Positions 7,631 to 14,726 of a stretch of DNA of 19,740 bases are shown here, piece by piece (the stretch's first letter is position 1; the number at the start of each line of letters is the position of its first letter). A model generated the notes under the pieces. The model was not told the DNA's origin and did no database searches. It saw nothing but the letters and a program-made list of their open reading frames with translations. The stretch comes from Actinomycetota bacterium (GTDB taxonomy: Bacteria > Actinomycetota > Humimicrobiia > Humimicrobiales > Humimicrobiaceae). The DNA is taken from NCBI GenBank assembly GCA_023488645.1, contig JAMDDL010000026.1:1-19740 (forward strand). Reading direction: 5' to 3'. Position numbers and translations under genes: made by a program.

Positions 7631-8773
7631 ATGAAAAGCAATATAAAAATTATTAAAGCTTTCTGCTATTCACTGTTTTGTTTCCTGCTGGGTATTTTAT
7701 TCTGGTATCTGCTGAAAAGATTTTTTCTATGGCAGGACGGTAAAATTATTACCAGTCTCATATACGCTTTTATCTGCTTTGGATTCTTTTTTATCTTTAT
7801 AATGTTATATCTTACCCTAATAGATAGTAGAAAAATAGTACTTCTCTCCTCATTTTTTATAGCATTTAGCTACCTTTTATTTTTCTTACATAAAAATGGA
7901 AAATGGGTAAGCATTCCTGCAATAGTTTCTTATTGCATCCTGGCACTTCTACTTTTCATTTTTTTCAACCAAACCAATAAAGCTCTTATATATGATAGAA
8001 AAAATAGTGTCAAATTTCATACTGGTAAATCTTTATTAAAATCCGGACCGGCATTACTTATTATTTTTGCAATTCTTTTTGCGGTTCTTTTCTATTTTAA
8101 TTTTCCCCTTCTAAACGATGAAGGAAATATCGAAATAAAAGAGAACCAAATTGAAAGGTTAGCCAAACCATTAGGAGATATATTAAGCAGATATGTTCCA
8201 ATCCCCATTTACGATTTAAATATGAACGTAGACGAGTTTATTGTCCTCTCATCAATAATTGGCCTTCCATTTATAAAAGAGAAAGAAGAAAAGGAGATTC
8301 AGCCACTTATTAATCTGGAAGAACCACCCGAAGGAATTATAAATTACTTTAAAGAAAAAGGGATTTATAATTTGGAAAGAGTAAACTTTAATGACTATAT
8401 GAATGATGAGGAATTCAGAAAATTATTTTTTGAAGAACTTAAAAAATTAACTCCTAGCGCAGACCCTTATCTTATGAATCAATACAGACAAAATCTTTCC
8501 AGAAACTGGGGTATTGAGATTGATGGAAAAGATAAGATGGGAGAGGTTTATACCAAGTTTGTAAACAATAAGATAAATGATATTCCTAAAAAAATCAGAG
8601 ATTTATTTTTAATATTTCCCTCTGTAATTTTATTTGGTTTGCTTGAGATTATCTTTCTAATATTGAACTTATTATTTTCTCTTATTGGCTGGATAGTTTT
8701 GATCATTTTCTATAAGGCTCATTTTTATCATTTTAAAAAAGTTGAAGTAGAAAAAGAAGAAATAGAACTTTAA
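7631..8773 (+). CDS. Multi-pass membrane protein of unknown family
   Basis: 380 aa that I do not recognise. Hydrophobic segments are visible at about residues 11-30, 38-62, 68-87, 95-112 and 142-160. A hydrophilic, charged domain follows (~165-325), and a final long hydrophobic stretch at ~328-362 ends in a short charged tail (KKVEVEKEEIEL). The soluble domain contains no cysteines and no obvious catalytic motif; it is rich in Glu, Lys and Asn. With five N-terminal segments it should lie outside the cytoplasm if the N-terminus is inside. No Shine-Dalgarno is visible before the ATG. The gene is divergent from the coiled-coil serine protease across an 80-base AT-rich gap, which may indicate shared control, but this is only positional. 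The rib operon promoter starts 43 bases after its stop. Confidence 0.7.
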   Translation: MKSNIKIIKAFCYSLFCFLLGILFWYLLKRFFLWQDGKIITSLIYAFICFGFFFIFIMLYLTLIDSRKIVLLSSFFIAFSYLLFFLHKNGKWVSIPAIVSYCILALLLFIFFNQTNKALIYDRKNSVKFHTGKSLLKSGPALLIIFAILFAVLFYFNFPLLNDEGNIEIKENQIERLAKPLGDILSRYVPIPIYDLNMNVDEFIVLSSIIGLPFIKEKEEKEIQPLINLEEPPEGIINYFKEKGIYNLERVNFNDYMNDEEFRKLFFEELKKLTPSADPYLMNQYRQNLSRNWGIEIDGKDKMGEVYTKFVNNKINDIPKKIRDLFLIFPSVILFGLLEIIFLILNLLFSLIGWIVLIIFYKAHFYHFKKVEVEKEEIEL

Positions 8774-8782
8774 GAAATTCTT

Positions 8783-8795
8783 CAGATTTGATCTG
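8783..8795 (+). other. Weak hairpin after the membrane-protein gene
   Basis: CAGAT and ATCTG pair around a TTG loop. A T-rich segment begins about 13 bases later. This is at best a poor terminator for the gene ending at 8773. Confidence 0.2.
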
Positions 8796-8815
8796 CAGTT
8801 ATAATAGATTTTGTT

Positions 8816-8844
8816 TTGATTTTTTATTTTATGACGGATATAAT
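8816..8844 (+). promoter_or_regulatory. Promoter of the riboflavin operon
   Basis: TTGATT (8816-8821), a 17-base spacer and TATAAT (8839-8844) match a housekeeping promoter. The predicted start near 8851 coincides with the first base of the riboswitch P1 helix, which strongly supports the placement. Confidence 0.8.
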
Positions 8845-8850
8845 AATTAT

Positions 8851-8963
8851 TGAATTTTCAGGGATGGGTGAAATTCCCTACCGGCGGTAAAGCCCGCAAG
8901 CGTTAAGCAGACTTAGTTAAATTCTAAGGCCGACAGTTAAAGTCTGGAAGGGAGAAAATTTCA
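8851..8963 (+). ncRNA. FMN riboswitch aptamer (RFN element)
   Basis: The segment contains the characteristic conserved blocks of the RFN element: GGGTGAAATTCCCTACCGGC near 8866, CGGTAAAGCCCGC (8885-8897), GCAGA, and AAGGCCGACAGTTAAAGTCTGG (8926-8946) before the closing GGGAGA. The P1 helix pairs TGAATTTTC (8851-8859) with GAAAATTTCA (8954-8963), allowing one bulge. FMN binding stabilises P1 and controls the downstream rib genes. Sequence and context agree, so this is a secure call. Confidence 0.96.
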
Positions 8964-8997
8964 AGGCTTGATTTTAATATTATTCATATTTTCATAC

Positions 8998-9031
8998 AGC
9001 CATGGATTTTCTCCATGGTTTTTGTTTTTTT
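8998..9031 (+). terminator. FMN-controlled intrinsic terminator, with overlapping antiterminator
   Basis: CCATGGA (9000-9006), loop TTTTC, TCCATGG (9012-9018), then TTTTTGTTTTTTT: a textbook terminator. GGAGAAAAT (8951-8959), the 3' strand of aptamer P1, is perfectly complementary to ATTTTCTCC (9006-9014) in the terminator loop and 3' arm, with one further G-U pair. With FMN bound, P1 forms and the terminator folds; without FMN the antiterminator forms and transcription reads into ribD. Confidence 0.92.
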
Positions 9032-9096
9032 ACGGGTTTAATAACTTTAATTGAAAATAAGCTTGCAATAAAAAAATGATATTTTACTTTTAAAAG

Positions 9097-9115
9097 AATC
9101 TCTTAGCTAGAGATT
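9097..9115 (+). other. Hairpin in the ribD leader
   Basis: AATCTCT (9097-9103) and AGAGATT (9109-9115) form a 7-bp stem with a 5-base loop, about 47 bases before ribD. No T-tract follows. The rest of the 131-base segment between the terminator and ribD (9032-9162) shows no gene or other signal I can support; the hairpin may stabilise or process the mRNA. Confidence 0.3.
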
Positions 9116-9162
9116 TATGAAATATCAGATAACAAAAATATATTAAACAGCTTTTGAATACA

Positions 9163-10506
9163 ATGAATGCAAAAAAAGATATTTTTACAGAACAGGATAA
9201 GAAATTTATGGAAATTGCCTTCAGGCAGGCTGAAAAAGGCAGAGGAACAACAAGCCCCAACCCAATGGTGGGTGCAGTAATTGTAAAGGATGGGAATATA
9301 ATATCAATGGGTTATCATAAGCTTGCAGGAACTTCTCATGCTGAAATTAATGCAATCAACAGTGCAAAAACAGTTCTTGAAGGTGCAAAAATGTATGTAA
9401 CTCTTGAACCATGCACCTTTTATGGAAAAACACCGCCCTGTGTTAATGAAATAATAAAAAATAAATTTTCCGAAGTTATTATAAGCAGTCTTGATCCAAA
9501 TCCAAAAATAAACGGAAGAGGCGCCAGGATACTTAAAAAAGCAGGAATTATAGTTAAAACAGGTCTTCTTAAGGAAAAAGCTGAAATTCAAAATGAAATA
9601 TTTTTTACACATATCAGACTTAAAAGACCGTTTATCTGTGCAAAGATTGCATCATCCATTGATGGAAAACTTGCTGCTGCAAGCGGTGATTCAAAATGGA
9701 TGACAGGAATTAAGTCCAGAAACGCTGTTCAGAAATTAAGGTTTGAATATGGATGTGTTTTAACAGGAATAGGAACAGTAATGAGAGATGATCCTTTTTT
9801 ATATCCCAGAAAAGATGTTTCAGAAGAAGTCAGCTTAAACAAGCAACATGAATTTAAAAAAAGCATTATCACAAAAAATATTTTCATTGAAGATTTAAGT
9901 AATAAAAACATTAAAACAAAGTATGAATATTCAAGATTTTTCAGGATTATTCTTGATAGTAATCTTAAAATTGGCATAGATGCAAACATAGTGAAAACGG
10001 CAAAATACATAAAGACAGTTATTTTTATTTCTCAAAAAACACAAAAAAGCAGTTTAAACAGCAATAAAATTAAAGAATTAAGCTTAAAGGGTATTGATAT
10101 TATTGCTGTTAAAATCTGTGGAAGTACTCCAGTTAAAAAAAATTTGTCAGCAAATTTAAATAATGACAACAATCCGATATGCAGCAATCATGATGCCGAT
10201 ATTATTTTTAAAAATAAACAATATGATTGCCTTGACTTAAATGAAGTTTTGAAGTGCTTATATGATAAATATGAAATTACTTCTGTTTTACTTGAAACAG
10301 GTCCGGTACTTGCAGCATCATTTTTACAGGAAAAGCTTATTGACAAATTTATGATATTTTTAGCTCCAAAAATAATAGGGGGAAGTAAATTTGAAGCATT
10401 TTCCAATTTATATGTTGAAAATATGAAAGATGCAATAAAATTAAGATTTGAAAAAATAAAAAGAATTGGAGAAGATTTACTTATGGAAGCCTACCCTGAA
10501 AATTAA
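9163..10506 (+). CDS. ribD: Bifunctional pyrimidine deaminase / reductase RibD
   Basis: 447 aa from ATG 9163 (an in-frame TTG at 9154 would add three residues; neither has a clear Shine-Dalgarno). It performs the second and third steps of riboflavin synthesis in the cytoplasm: deamination of the pyrimidine product of GTP cyclohydrolase II, then NADPH reduction of the ribosyl chain. The deaminase domain shows SPNPMVGAVIV, HAE with zinc ligand His59 and catalytic Glu61, and PCTFYGKTPPC with zinc ligands Cys84 and Cys93. The reductase domain shows SSIDGKLAAASGDSKWMTG, RDDPFL, RIILDSNLKI and LLETGPVLAASFL. The protein is about 80 residues longer than typical RibD; the excess lies in two lysine/asparagine-rich inserts in the reductase domain. 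It is the first gene after the FMN riboswitch. Confidence 0.95.
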   Translation: MNAKKDIFTEQDKKFMEIAFRQAEKGRGTTSPNPMVGAVIVKDGNIISMGYHKLAGTSHAEINAINSAKTVLEGAKMYVTLEPCTFYGKTPPCVNEIIKNKFSEVIISSLDPNPKINGRGARILKKAGIIVKTGLLKEKAEIQNEIFFTHIRLKRPFICAKIASSIDGKLAAASGDSKWMTGIKSRNAVQKLRFEYGCVLTGIGTVMRDDPFLYPRKDVSEEVSLNKQHEFKKSIITKNIFIEDLSNKNIKTKYEYSRFFRIILDSNLKIGIDANIVKTAKYIKTVIFISQKTQKSSLNSNKIKELSLKGIDIIAVKICGSTPVKKNLSANLNNDNNPICSNHDADIIFKNKQYDCLDLNEVLKCLYDKYEITSVLLETGPVLAASFLQEKLIDKFMIFLAPKIIGGSKFEAFSNLYVENMKDAIKLRFEKIKRIGEDLLMEAYPEN

Positions 10507-10566
10507 GGCATACAGGATATATTTTCCATACCGCATAAAAAAATATTAAATAAAAATTAAAAGAAT

Positions 10567-11304
10567 ATGTTTACAGGAATAATAAAGGAAGTCGGTAAAT
10601 TAAATAAAATAATAAGAATAAATACTGGTCTTGAAATTGAGGTTTCAAGCTCTCTATTAACAAAGGATATGAAACCTGGTGATTCCATTGCAGTAAACGG
10701 CTGCTGCCTTACAGTAAAGGATTTCCAGGCAGGAAATAGTTTTAAGGCTGATATTTCGTTTGCAACTTTAAAGGCAACAACTTTCGGACTTTTAAGAGCA
10801 GGAAGTTATCTTAATCTGGAAGATGCAGTTAAGTTAAGCGATAAACTTGGAGGTCATATTGTAAGCGGACATATAGATAATACCGGCATGATAACAAAAA
10901 TATCAAAAAAGGGAGATTTTCATAAAATTGATATAAGAATTCCAAAAAACATCCTGCCGTTTACTGCTCCAAAAGGCTCAATATCTGTAGATGGCGTAAG
11001 CCTTACTATTGCTGATTGTGTAAATGAAATAATGGAATTTGCTATAATTCTCTTTACATTTGAAAATACAAACTTTAAATATAAAAAAACAGGAGAAAAA
11101 GTTAACATCGAAGTTGATTTGATGGCAAGATATATACTGAACATGGCAAAATACAGCAATCCGATTTCAGGCAGTACTGCCGCAGATCCTTCTTATTTCT
11201 TAAATATCTCAAAAATGTGGGGCGTGGCTGATGAAATAAAAAATAAAAATGATAAAAATTTTGATCTGGAGGAAAAATTAAAGAAATATGGATTTAAAAA
11301 ATAA
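10567..11304 (+). CDS. ribE: Riboflavin synthase, alpha subunit type
   Basis: 245 aa, with two lumazine-binding beta-barrel domains in tandem (about residues 1-95 and 96-195) and a ~50-residue charged C-terminal extension beyond the usual ~200. It dismutates two 6,7-dimethyl-8-ribityllumazine molecules to riboflavin. Family signatures present are MFTGII at the N-terminus, VNGCCLTV (43-50), GGHIVSGHID (95-104), KGSISVDGVSLTI (136-148) and GEKVNIEVD (176-184). Two usually conserved motifs are altered: SPETL reads SFATL near 64-68, and the IPHT motif reads ILFT near 161-164. It lies 60 bases after ribD and overlaps ribBA by 17 bases, indicating one transcript. Some genomes call this gene ribC or ribB. 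Confidence 0.93.
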   Translation: MFTGIIKEVGKLNKIIRINTGLEIEVSSSLLTKDMKPGDSIAVNGCCLTVKDFQAGNSFKADISFATLKATTFGLLRAGSYLNLEDAVKLSDKLGGHIVSGHIDNTGMITKISKKGDFHKIDIRIPKNILPFTAPKGSISVDGVSLTIADCVNEIMEFAIILFTFENTNFKYKKTGEKVNIEVDLMARYILNMAKYSNPISGSTAADPSYFLNISKMWGVADEIKNKNDKNFDLEEKLKKYGFKK

Positions 11305-12565
11305 AAGATTAAAAGAAAGTGATAAAAACATTTTAAAAAATACACTAAAGAATCCAAAAGCAAATAACAGTTTTTCAAATGTTGATGAAATAGTTAATGA
11401 TATTAAAGACGGAAAAATATCAATAATAGTAGATGACAGGGGCGATGAAACAGAAGGAGTTTTATTTGGCGCTGCAGAAAAAGCAGATATCCGTACTATA
11501 AATTTTCTTATTAATTATGGAAAGGGTTTGCTTTATCTTCCTTGTGAGCAGAAAAAGCTTGAAAAGCTGAAAATTCCTTTAATGGCAGATAAAACTACCT
11601 GGAAAACTCCTGATGAAGCTGCTTTTGCAGTATCAATAAATGCGGCATCAAACAAAGGCTCAGGAATATCTGCCAGTGAGAAGCTTAACACTATAAAATC
11701 ATTTATTAATCCTGATGCAAAACCTTCTGATTTTACAATGCCGGGTCATGTTTTTCCAATAAGTGCCAGGCTTGGCGGAATCCTGATAAGAGCGGGCCAT
11801 ACTGAGGCAGCAGTTGATTTACTGAAAATTGCCAAAATGGAACCTTGCGGAATCATGTGTGAGATATTAAGGGGAGATGGTGAAGTTGCCAGATTAAGCG
11901 ATCTTAAAAAGCTGGCTAAAAAATTTGATTTAAAGATAATAACCATTGAGGAAATAATAAGATACAGAAAAAGAACTGAAAAGCTTATTGAAAAGGTTGC
12001 TGAAATCAGCCTGCCTACCAAATGGGGGGATTTCAAAGCATTAACTTACAAATCAATATTGGATAATGAAACTCATGTTGCATTTATAAAAGGCGATATA
12101 AGGGGTAAGAAAAATGTTCTGGTAAGAGTTCACTCCCAATGCCTCACAGGCGATACTTTCGGCTCAAAAAGATGCGACTGCGGCCAGCAGCTTGATAATG
12201 CTTTCCGTATGATAAATAAAAAGGGAAGCGGAGTCCTTTTATATATGGCACAGGAAGGCAGAGGAATAGGACTGTGCAACAAGATGAAGGCTTATGAGCT
12301 GCAGGACAAGGGATTTGATACGGTTGAAGCTAATCTTAAACTTGGATTTGAACCTGATTTGAGAGATTACGGAACAGGTGCCCAGATTTTATCCGATCTC
12401 GGACTTTCAACAATACATCTGATGACTAATAATCCAAGAAAGGTAATCGGTCTTGAAGGATATGGATTAAATATTACAAAAAGAGTTCCGATAAAAATTG
12501 CGCCAAATAAAAGTAATGAAAGATACCTGAATACAAAAAAAACAAAACTGGAACATTTGCTTTAA
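11288..12565 (+). CDS. ribBA: RibBA: DHBP synthase-like domain fused to GTP cyclohydrolase II
   Basis: 425 aa, a two-domain protein that normally supplies both precursors of riboflavin. Residues ~30-228 are the DHBP synthase domain, with GISASEK, MPGHVFPISARLGG, RAGHTEAAVDL and CGIMCEILRGDGEVAR. Residues ~235-425 are GTP cyclohydrolase II: zinc ligands Cys285, Cys296 and Cys298 in CLTGDTFGSKRCDCG, QEGRGIGL, GAQILSDLG and TNNPRK. The second domain looks fully competent. In the first, the substrate/metal loop normally read as DDEDRENEGD is DDRGDETEGV (49-58): the Arg and the final Asp are lost, and the usual HGTAF region reads DEAAF. DHBP synthase activity is therefore doubtful or altered. The start overlaps ribE by 17 bases. 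Confidence 0.92.
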   Translation: MDLKNKRLKESDKNILKNTLKNPKANNSFSNVDEIVNDIKDGKISIIVDDRGDETEGVLFGAAEKADIRTINFLINYGKGLLYLPCEQKKLEKLKIPLMADKTTWKTPDEAAFAVSINAASNKGSGISASEKLNTIKSFINPDAKPSDFTMPGHVFPISARLGGILIRAGHTEAAVDLLKIAKMEPCGIMCEILRGDGEVARLSDLKKLAKKFDLKIITIEEIIRYRKRTEKLIEKVAEISLPTKWGDFKALTYKSILDNETHVAFIKGDIRGKKNVLVRVHSQCLTGDTFGSKRCDCGQQLDNAFRMINKKGSGVLLYMAQEGRGIGLCNKMKAYELQDKGFDTVEANLKLGFEPDLRDYGTGAQILSDLGLSTIHLMTNNPRKVIGLEGYGLNITKRVPIKIAPNKSNERYLNTKKTKLEHLL

Positions 12566-12612
12566 ATTTTTAAATTAAAAACTTTATAATATTGGGCTAA
12601 AAGGAGGAATAT

Positions 12613-13077
12613 ATGCAAAAGTATGAAGGAAAACTTTCAGGAGCGGGACTTAAAGTTGGAATTGTAATATCAAGATACAATGATTTTATCACAACAAAGC
12701 TTCTTGATGGCGCACTTGACTGTTTAATCAGACATGGCTGTGAGGATAAAGATATATCTGTTGCCTGGGTTCCGGGAGTTTTTGAAATTCCTGCAGCATT
12801 AAAAGTTATGGCAGAATCCAAAAAATATGATGCTGTCATTTGTCTTGGCGCTGTTTTAAAAGGCGAAACAAGTCATAATGAATACATAGCAATTGAAGCA
12901 ATAAAAGGAGCAGCAAAAGTTAATCTTGATTTTAATCTGCCGGTTGCTTTTGGTGTCATAACTCCCGATACTCTTGAACAGGCAATTGAAAGAGCCGGGG
13001 CAAGACAGGGCAATAAAGGATGGCAGGCAGCCCTTACTGCAATTGAAATGGCTAACCTGTTTAAAGCTCTTAAATAA
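12613..13077 (+). CDS. ribH: 6,7-dimethyl-8-ribityllumazine synthase (RibH)
   Basis: 154 aa, the usual length. It condenses the pyrimidine product with 3,4-dihydroxybutanone 4-phosphate to form the lumazine substrate of riboflavin synthase, usually as a pentameric or icosahedral capsid assembly. Visible signatures are ISRYNDFIT, WVPGVFEIPAAL, LGAVLKGETSHNEY with catalytic His88, PVAFGVITPDTLEQAIERAG and GNKGWQAALTAIEMA. The common HFDY motif reads HNEY, but the His is kept. A strong AGGAGG Shine-Dalgarno (12602-12607) sits 5 bases before the ATG, unlike the weak sites of the preceding rib genes; this would favour high expression expected for a capsid-forming subunit. Last gene of the operon. 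Confidence 0.95.
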   Translation: MQKYEGKLSGAGLKVGIVISRYNDFITTKLLDGALDCLIRHGCEDKDISVAWVPGVFEIPAALKVMAESKKYDAVICLGAVLKGETSHNEYIAIEAIKGAAKVNLDFNLPVAFGVITPDTLEQAIERAGARQGNKGWQAALTAIEMANLFKALK

Positions 13078-13194
13078 CAGCTTTATTTAATTTATTTCGC
13101 TAAGCTTAAAAATTAATAAACATTTTAATAACGGGTAATTCATACACAGTAAATTGAACAGTTTGAAATGTTTGAATGTTTAATTTCCTTAAAA

Positions 13195-13233
13195 AAATTA
13201 GAAGTGCCTAAGCCAATTAAGCACTTCTAATTT
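13195..13233. terminator. Bidirectional terminator between ribH and the corrinoid gene
   Basis: AAATTAGAAGTGC (13195-13207) and GCACTTCTAATTT (13221-13233) form a perfect 13-bp stem with a 13-base loop. On the minus strand a run of seven T follows, ideal for ending the corrinoid gene; on the plus strand the T-richness lies in the stem end (TAATTTAATAT). It sits between two convergent units, so both may use it. Confidence 0.82.
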
Positions 13234-13266
13234 AATATCCCTATTAAATGGGTTTAACTTTTAAAA

Positions 13267-13905
13267 CTACGCTTTTTTTAGAAGTTCTTCTGAAATATCT
13301 ACTGCAGATGAAGCATCGGGAGCATAACCGTCAGCACCAATACTGTCTGCATATTCCTGGGTTAAAGGAGCACCGCCAATTATTACCTTGACATTTTTAG
13401 TAGCTGCATCTTTTCTCATGGATTCAATTACTTCCTTCATTGAAGGCATGGTAGTTGTAAGCAAGGCTGACAGGCCGACAATATCAGCTTTGTTTTCTTT
13501 TGCAGCTTCCACAAACTTTTCTGCAGGAATATCCACGCCTATATCTACTACAGTAAATCCTGCTCCTTCAAGCATCATGGCTACAAGGTTTTTGCCTATA
13601 TCATGCAAATCACCCTGCACTGTTCCAATAACTGCAGTACCTTTGGTAGGTGCTCCGGCTTCCGTCAGAAGAGGCTTAAGAATATCCATTGCAGCATGCA
13701 TAGCCCTCGCAGCAATTAAAACTTCAGGGATATACATTTCATTTGCTTTGAATTTTCTTCCGACAACATCCATCCCGGCTATTAAGCCTCCATTTAAAAT
13801 TTCTGCGGCCGGTACTTTTTTGCCAACTAAATCCTCGGTGATTTTCTTGCTTTTAATGTTGTCACCTGTAAGGATTGCGTCGGCAAGATCCTGATACTTT
13901 GCCAT
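13267..13905 (-). CDS. Corrinoid (cobalamin-binding) methyltransferase protein, MtbC/MttC type
   Basis: 212 aa, a standard-length methyl-carrying corrinoid protein. Residues ~1-85 form the helical cap domain (with GLIAGMDVVGRKF and YIPEVLIAARAMHAAMDIL). Residues ~88-212 form the B12-binding Rossmann domain: GDLHDIG (98-104) with the lower-axial ligand His101, SALLTTTM from Ser146, and GG at 177-178. Such proteins carry a methyl group on cobalt between a substrate-specific methyltransferase and a tetrahydrofolate or thiol methyltransferase. No methyltransferase partner or reductive activator lies beside it here, so the methyl donor (methylamines, glycine betaine, methoxy compounds or others) cannot be stated. 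A good AGGAG Shine-Dalgarno precedes the ATG, and a strong terminator follows at 13195-13233, so it is monocistronic. Confidence 0.92.
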   Translation of the reverse strand: MAKYQDLADAILTGDNIKSKKITEDLVGKKVPAAEILNGGLIAGMDVVGRKFKANEMYIPEVLIAARAMHAAMDILKPLLTEAGAPTKGTAVIGTVQGDLHDIGKNLVAMMLEGAGFTVVDIGVDIPAEKFVEAAKENKADIVGLSALLTTTMPSMKEVIESMRKDAATKNVKVIIGGAPLTQEYADSIGADGYAPDASSAVDISEELLKKA

Positions 13906-14000
13906 TTTTTCTCCTTTTTTCTTTTTTGATGACTAATATAGCTTGGTTAATAATAGCAAAAATAATTTAAAAATAAAAAGAAAAGTTTAAATAAAAAATA

Positions 14001-14029
14001 TAGACTCTATTATTTTTGTATTGTATACT
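14001..14029 (+). promoter_or_regulatory. Promoter predicting a leaderless uracil-DNA-glycosylase-like mRNA
   Basis: TAGACT (14001-14006), a 17-base spacer and TATACT (14024-14029). The expected transcription start (about 14036) falls only a few bases before the ATG at 14039, leaving no room for a Shine-Dalgarno sequence. Confidence 0.55.
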
Positions 14030-14038
14030 TTTTCTACA

Positions 14039-14674
14039 ATGCAAAATGGCTGTAAAGAAAATTTTGATGAATTAAATAAAAAAGTCCTGATCTGCAGGAA
14101 ATGCGAAGATCTTGTTGAATTAAGAAGAAATCCTGTTTGCGGAATTGGCGCTTTAGGCGCAAGAATTATAATTGTGGGAGATTATCCGAAAGCTAATGGT
14201 GCAGAAGTTACCGGAGTTCCTTTTACAAATGATGAATCAGGATTACTGATAAGAAAGATAATTGCAGATTCATCTCTCTCGCTTGAAAATGATATTTACC
14301 TGACATATCTTGTAAAATGTACTCCCAAAAAGAAGGTGCCTGCCCGCAGTGGCGAAAAAATAAGCACTTATGAACCAAAAAAAGTTCATAAGGAAAACTG
14401 CGTGCCCTACCTTTCAAAAGAAATTACCATTTCAACCCCTCATTTACTGATTTCACTTGGTTTTGATACAACAAAATTTATCTTAAAACATTTTTTCTCA
14501 ATAAATAAAAAATTTAATGATATGGAAGAACTCCATATGAAAATATTTAAAAATCCTTCATTTAAACTGGTTCCATTTTATCAGCCGGATGATGTAACAG
14601 TTCATAAAAAAATAACAATGGATAAATATTTAAACGATTTTGAAACTCTTTCAAAACTTCTGAAGGTTGTCTGA
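14039..14674 (+). CDS. Uracil-DNA glycosylase superfamily protein, [4Fe-4S] type, divergent
   Basis: 211 aa from ATG 14039; an in-frame TTG at 14021 overlaps the promoter and is rejected. Cys19 and Cys22 (CRKC), Cys94 (VKCTP) and Cys121 (NCVPYL) match the four ligands of the family 4/5 iron-sulfur uracil-DNA glycosylases. Also present are CGIGALGARIIIVGD, GVPFTNDESGLLI, YLTYLVKC and PHLLISLG, all in the expected order. The active-site motif normally GE(A/G)PGxxED reads GDYPKANGAE, and the C-terminal HPS-type motif is replaced by YQPDDV. Spacing between the last two cysteines is enlarged by a Lys-rich insert. The fold call is good, but uracil excision activity is not assured. Divergent from the corrinoid gene across 133 bases. 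Confidence 0.78.
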   Translation: MQNGCKENFDELNKKVLICRKCEDLVELRRNPVCGIGALGARIIIVGDYPKANGAEVTGVPFTNDESGLLIRKIIADSSLSLENDIYLTYLVKCTPKKKVPARSGEKISTYEPKKVHKENCVPYLSKEITISTPHLLISLGFDTTKFILKHFFSINKKFNDMEELHMKIFKNPSFKLVPFYQPDDVTVHKKITMDKYLNDFETLSKLLKVV

Positions 14675-14684
14675 AAGAAAAGAG

Positions 14685-14721
14685 CCTGATTCTGATCCAG
14701 CCCGATTTTTCAGGAAAAATC
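14685..14721. terminator. Weak terminator-like hairpins between convergent genes
   Basis: GATTTTT (14704-14710) and AAAAATC (14715-14721) form a short stem with a CAGG loop, followed on the plus strand by a T-rich stretch. Alternatively CCTGA (14685-14689) pairs with TCAGG (14710-14714), followed on the minus strand by CTCTTTTCTTTC. Either could end one of the converging genes, but both are weak. Confidence 0.35.
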
Positions 14722-14726
14722 ACAAT

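Noticed and set aside
8799..8806. An extra ATAATAGA/TATAAT-like element upstream of the rib promoter
   Set aside because: It has no suitable -35 and would start transcription well upstream of the P1 helix; 8816-8844 fits better.
11429..11461. Frameshift as an explanation for the odd RibB loop
   Set aside because: The loop has the canonical length and both sides are in frame with recognisable family sequence, so substitutions rather than an indel explain it.
13388..13894. A 168-residue open frame on the plus strand
   Set aside because: It lies wholly antisense to the well-identified corrinoid protein gene and has no family motif; it is a coding shadow.
13900..13990. A promoter for the corrinoid gene with TATATT as -10
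   Set aside because: No convincing -35 at 16-18 bases; the AT-rich background makes such hexamers common, so it was not listed as a feature.
14021..14038. TTG start for the uracil-DNA-glycosylase-like gene
   Set aside because: The TTG and following codons overlap the predicted -10 element, so the transcript would not contain them.
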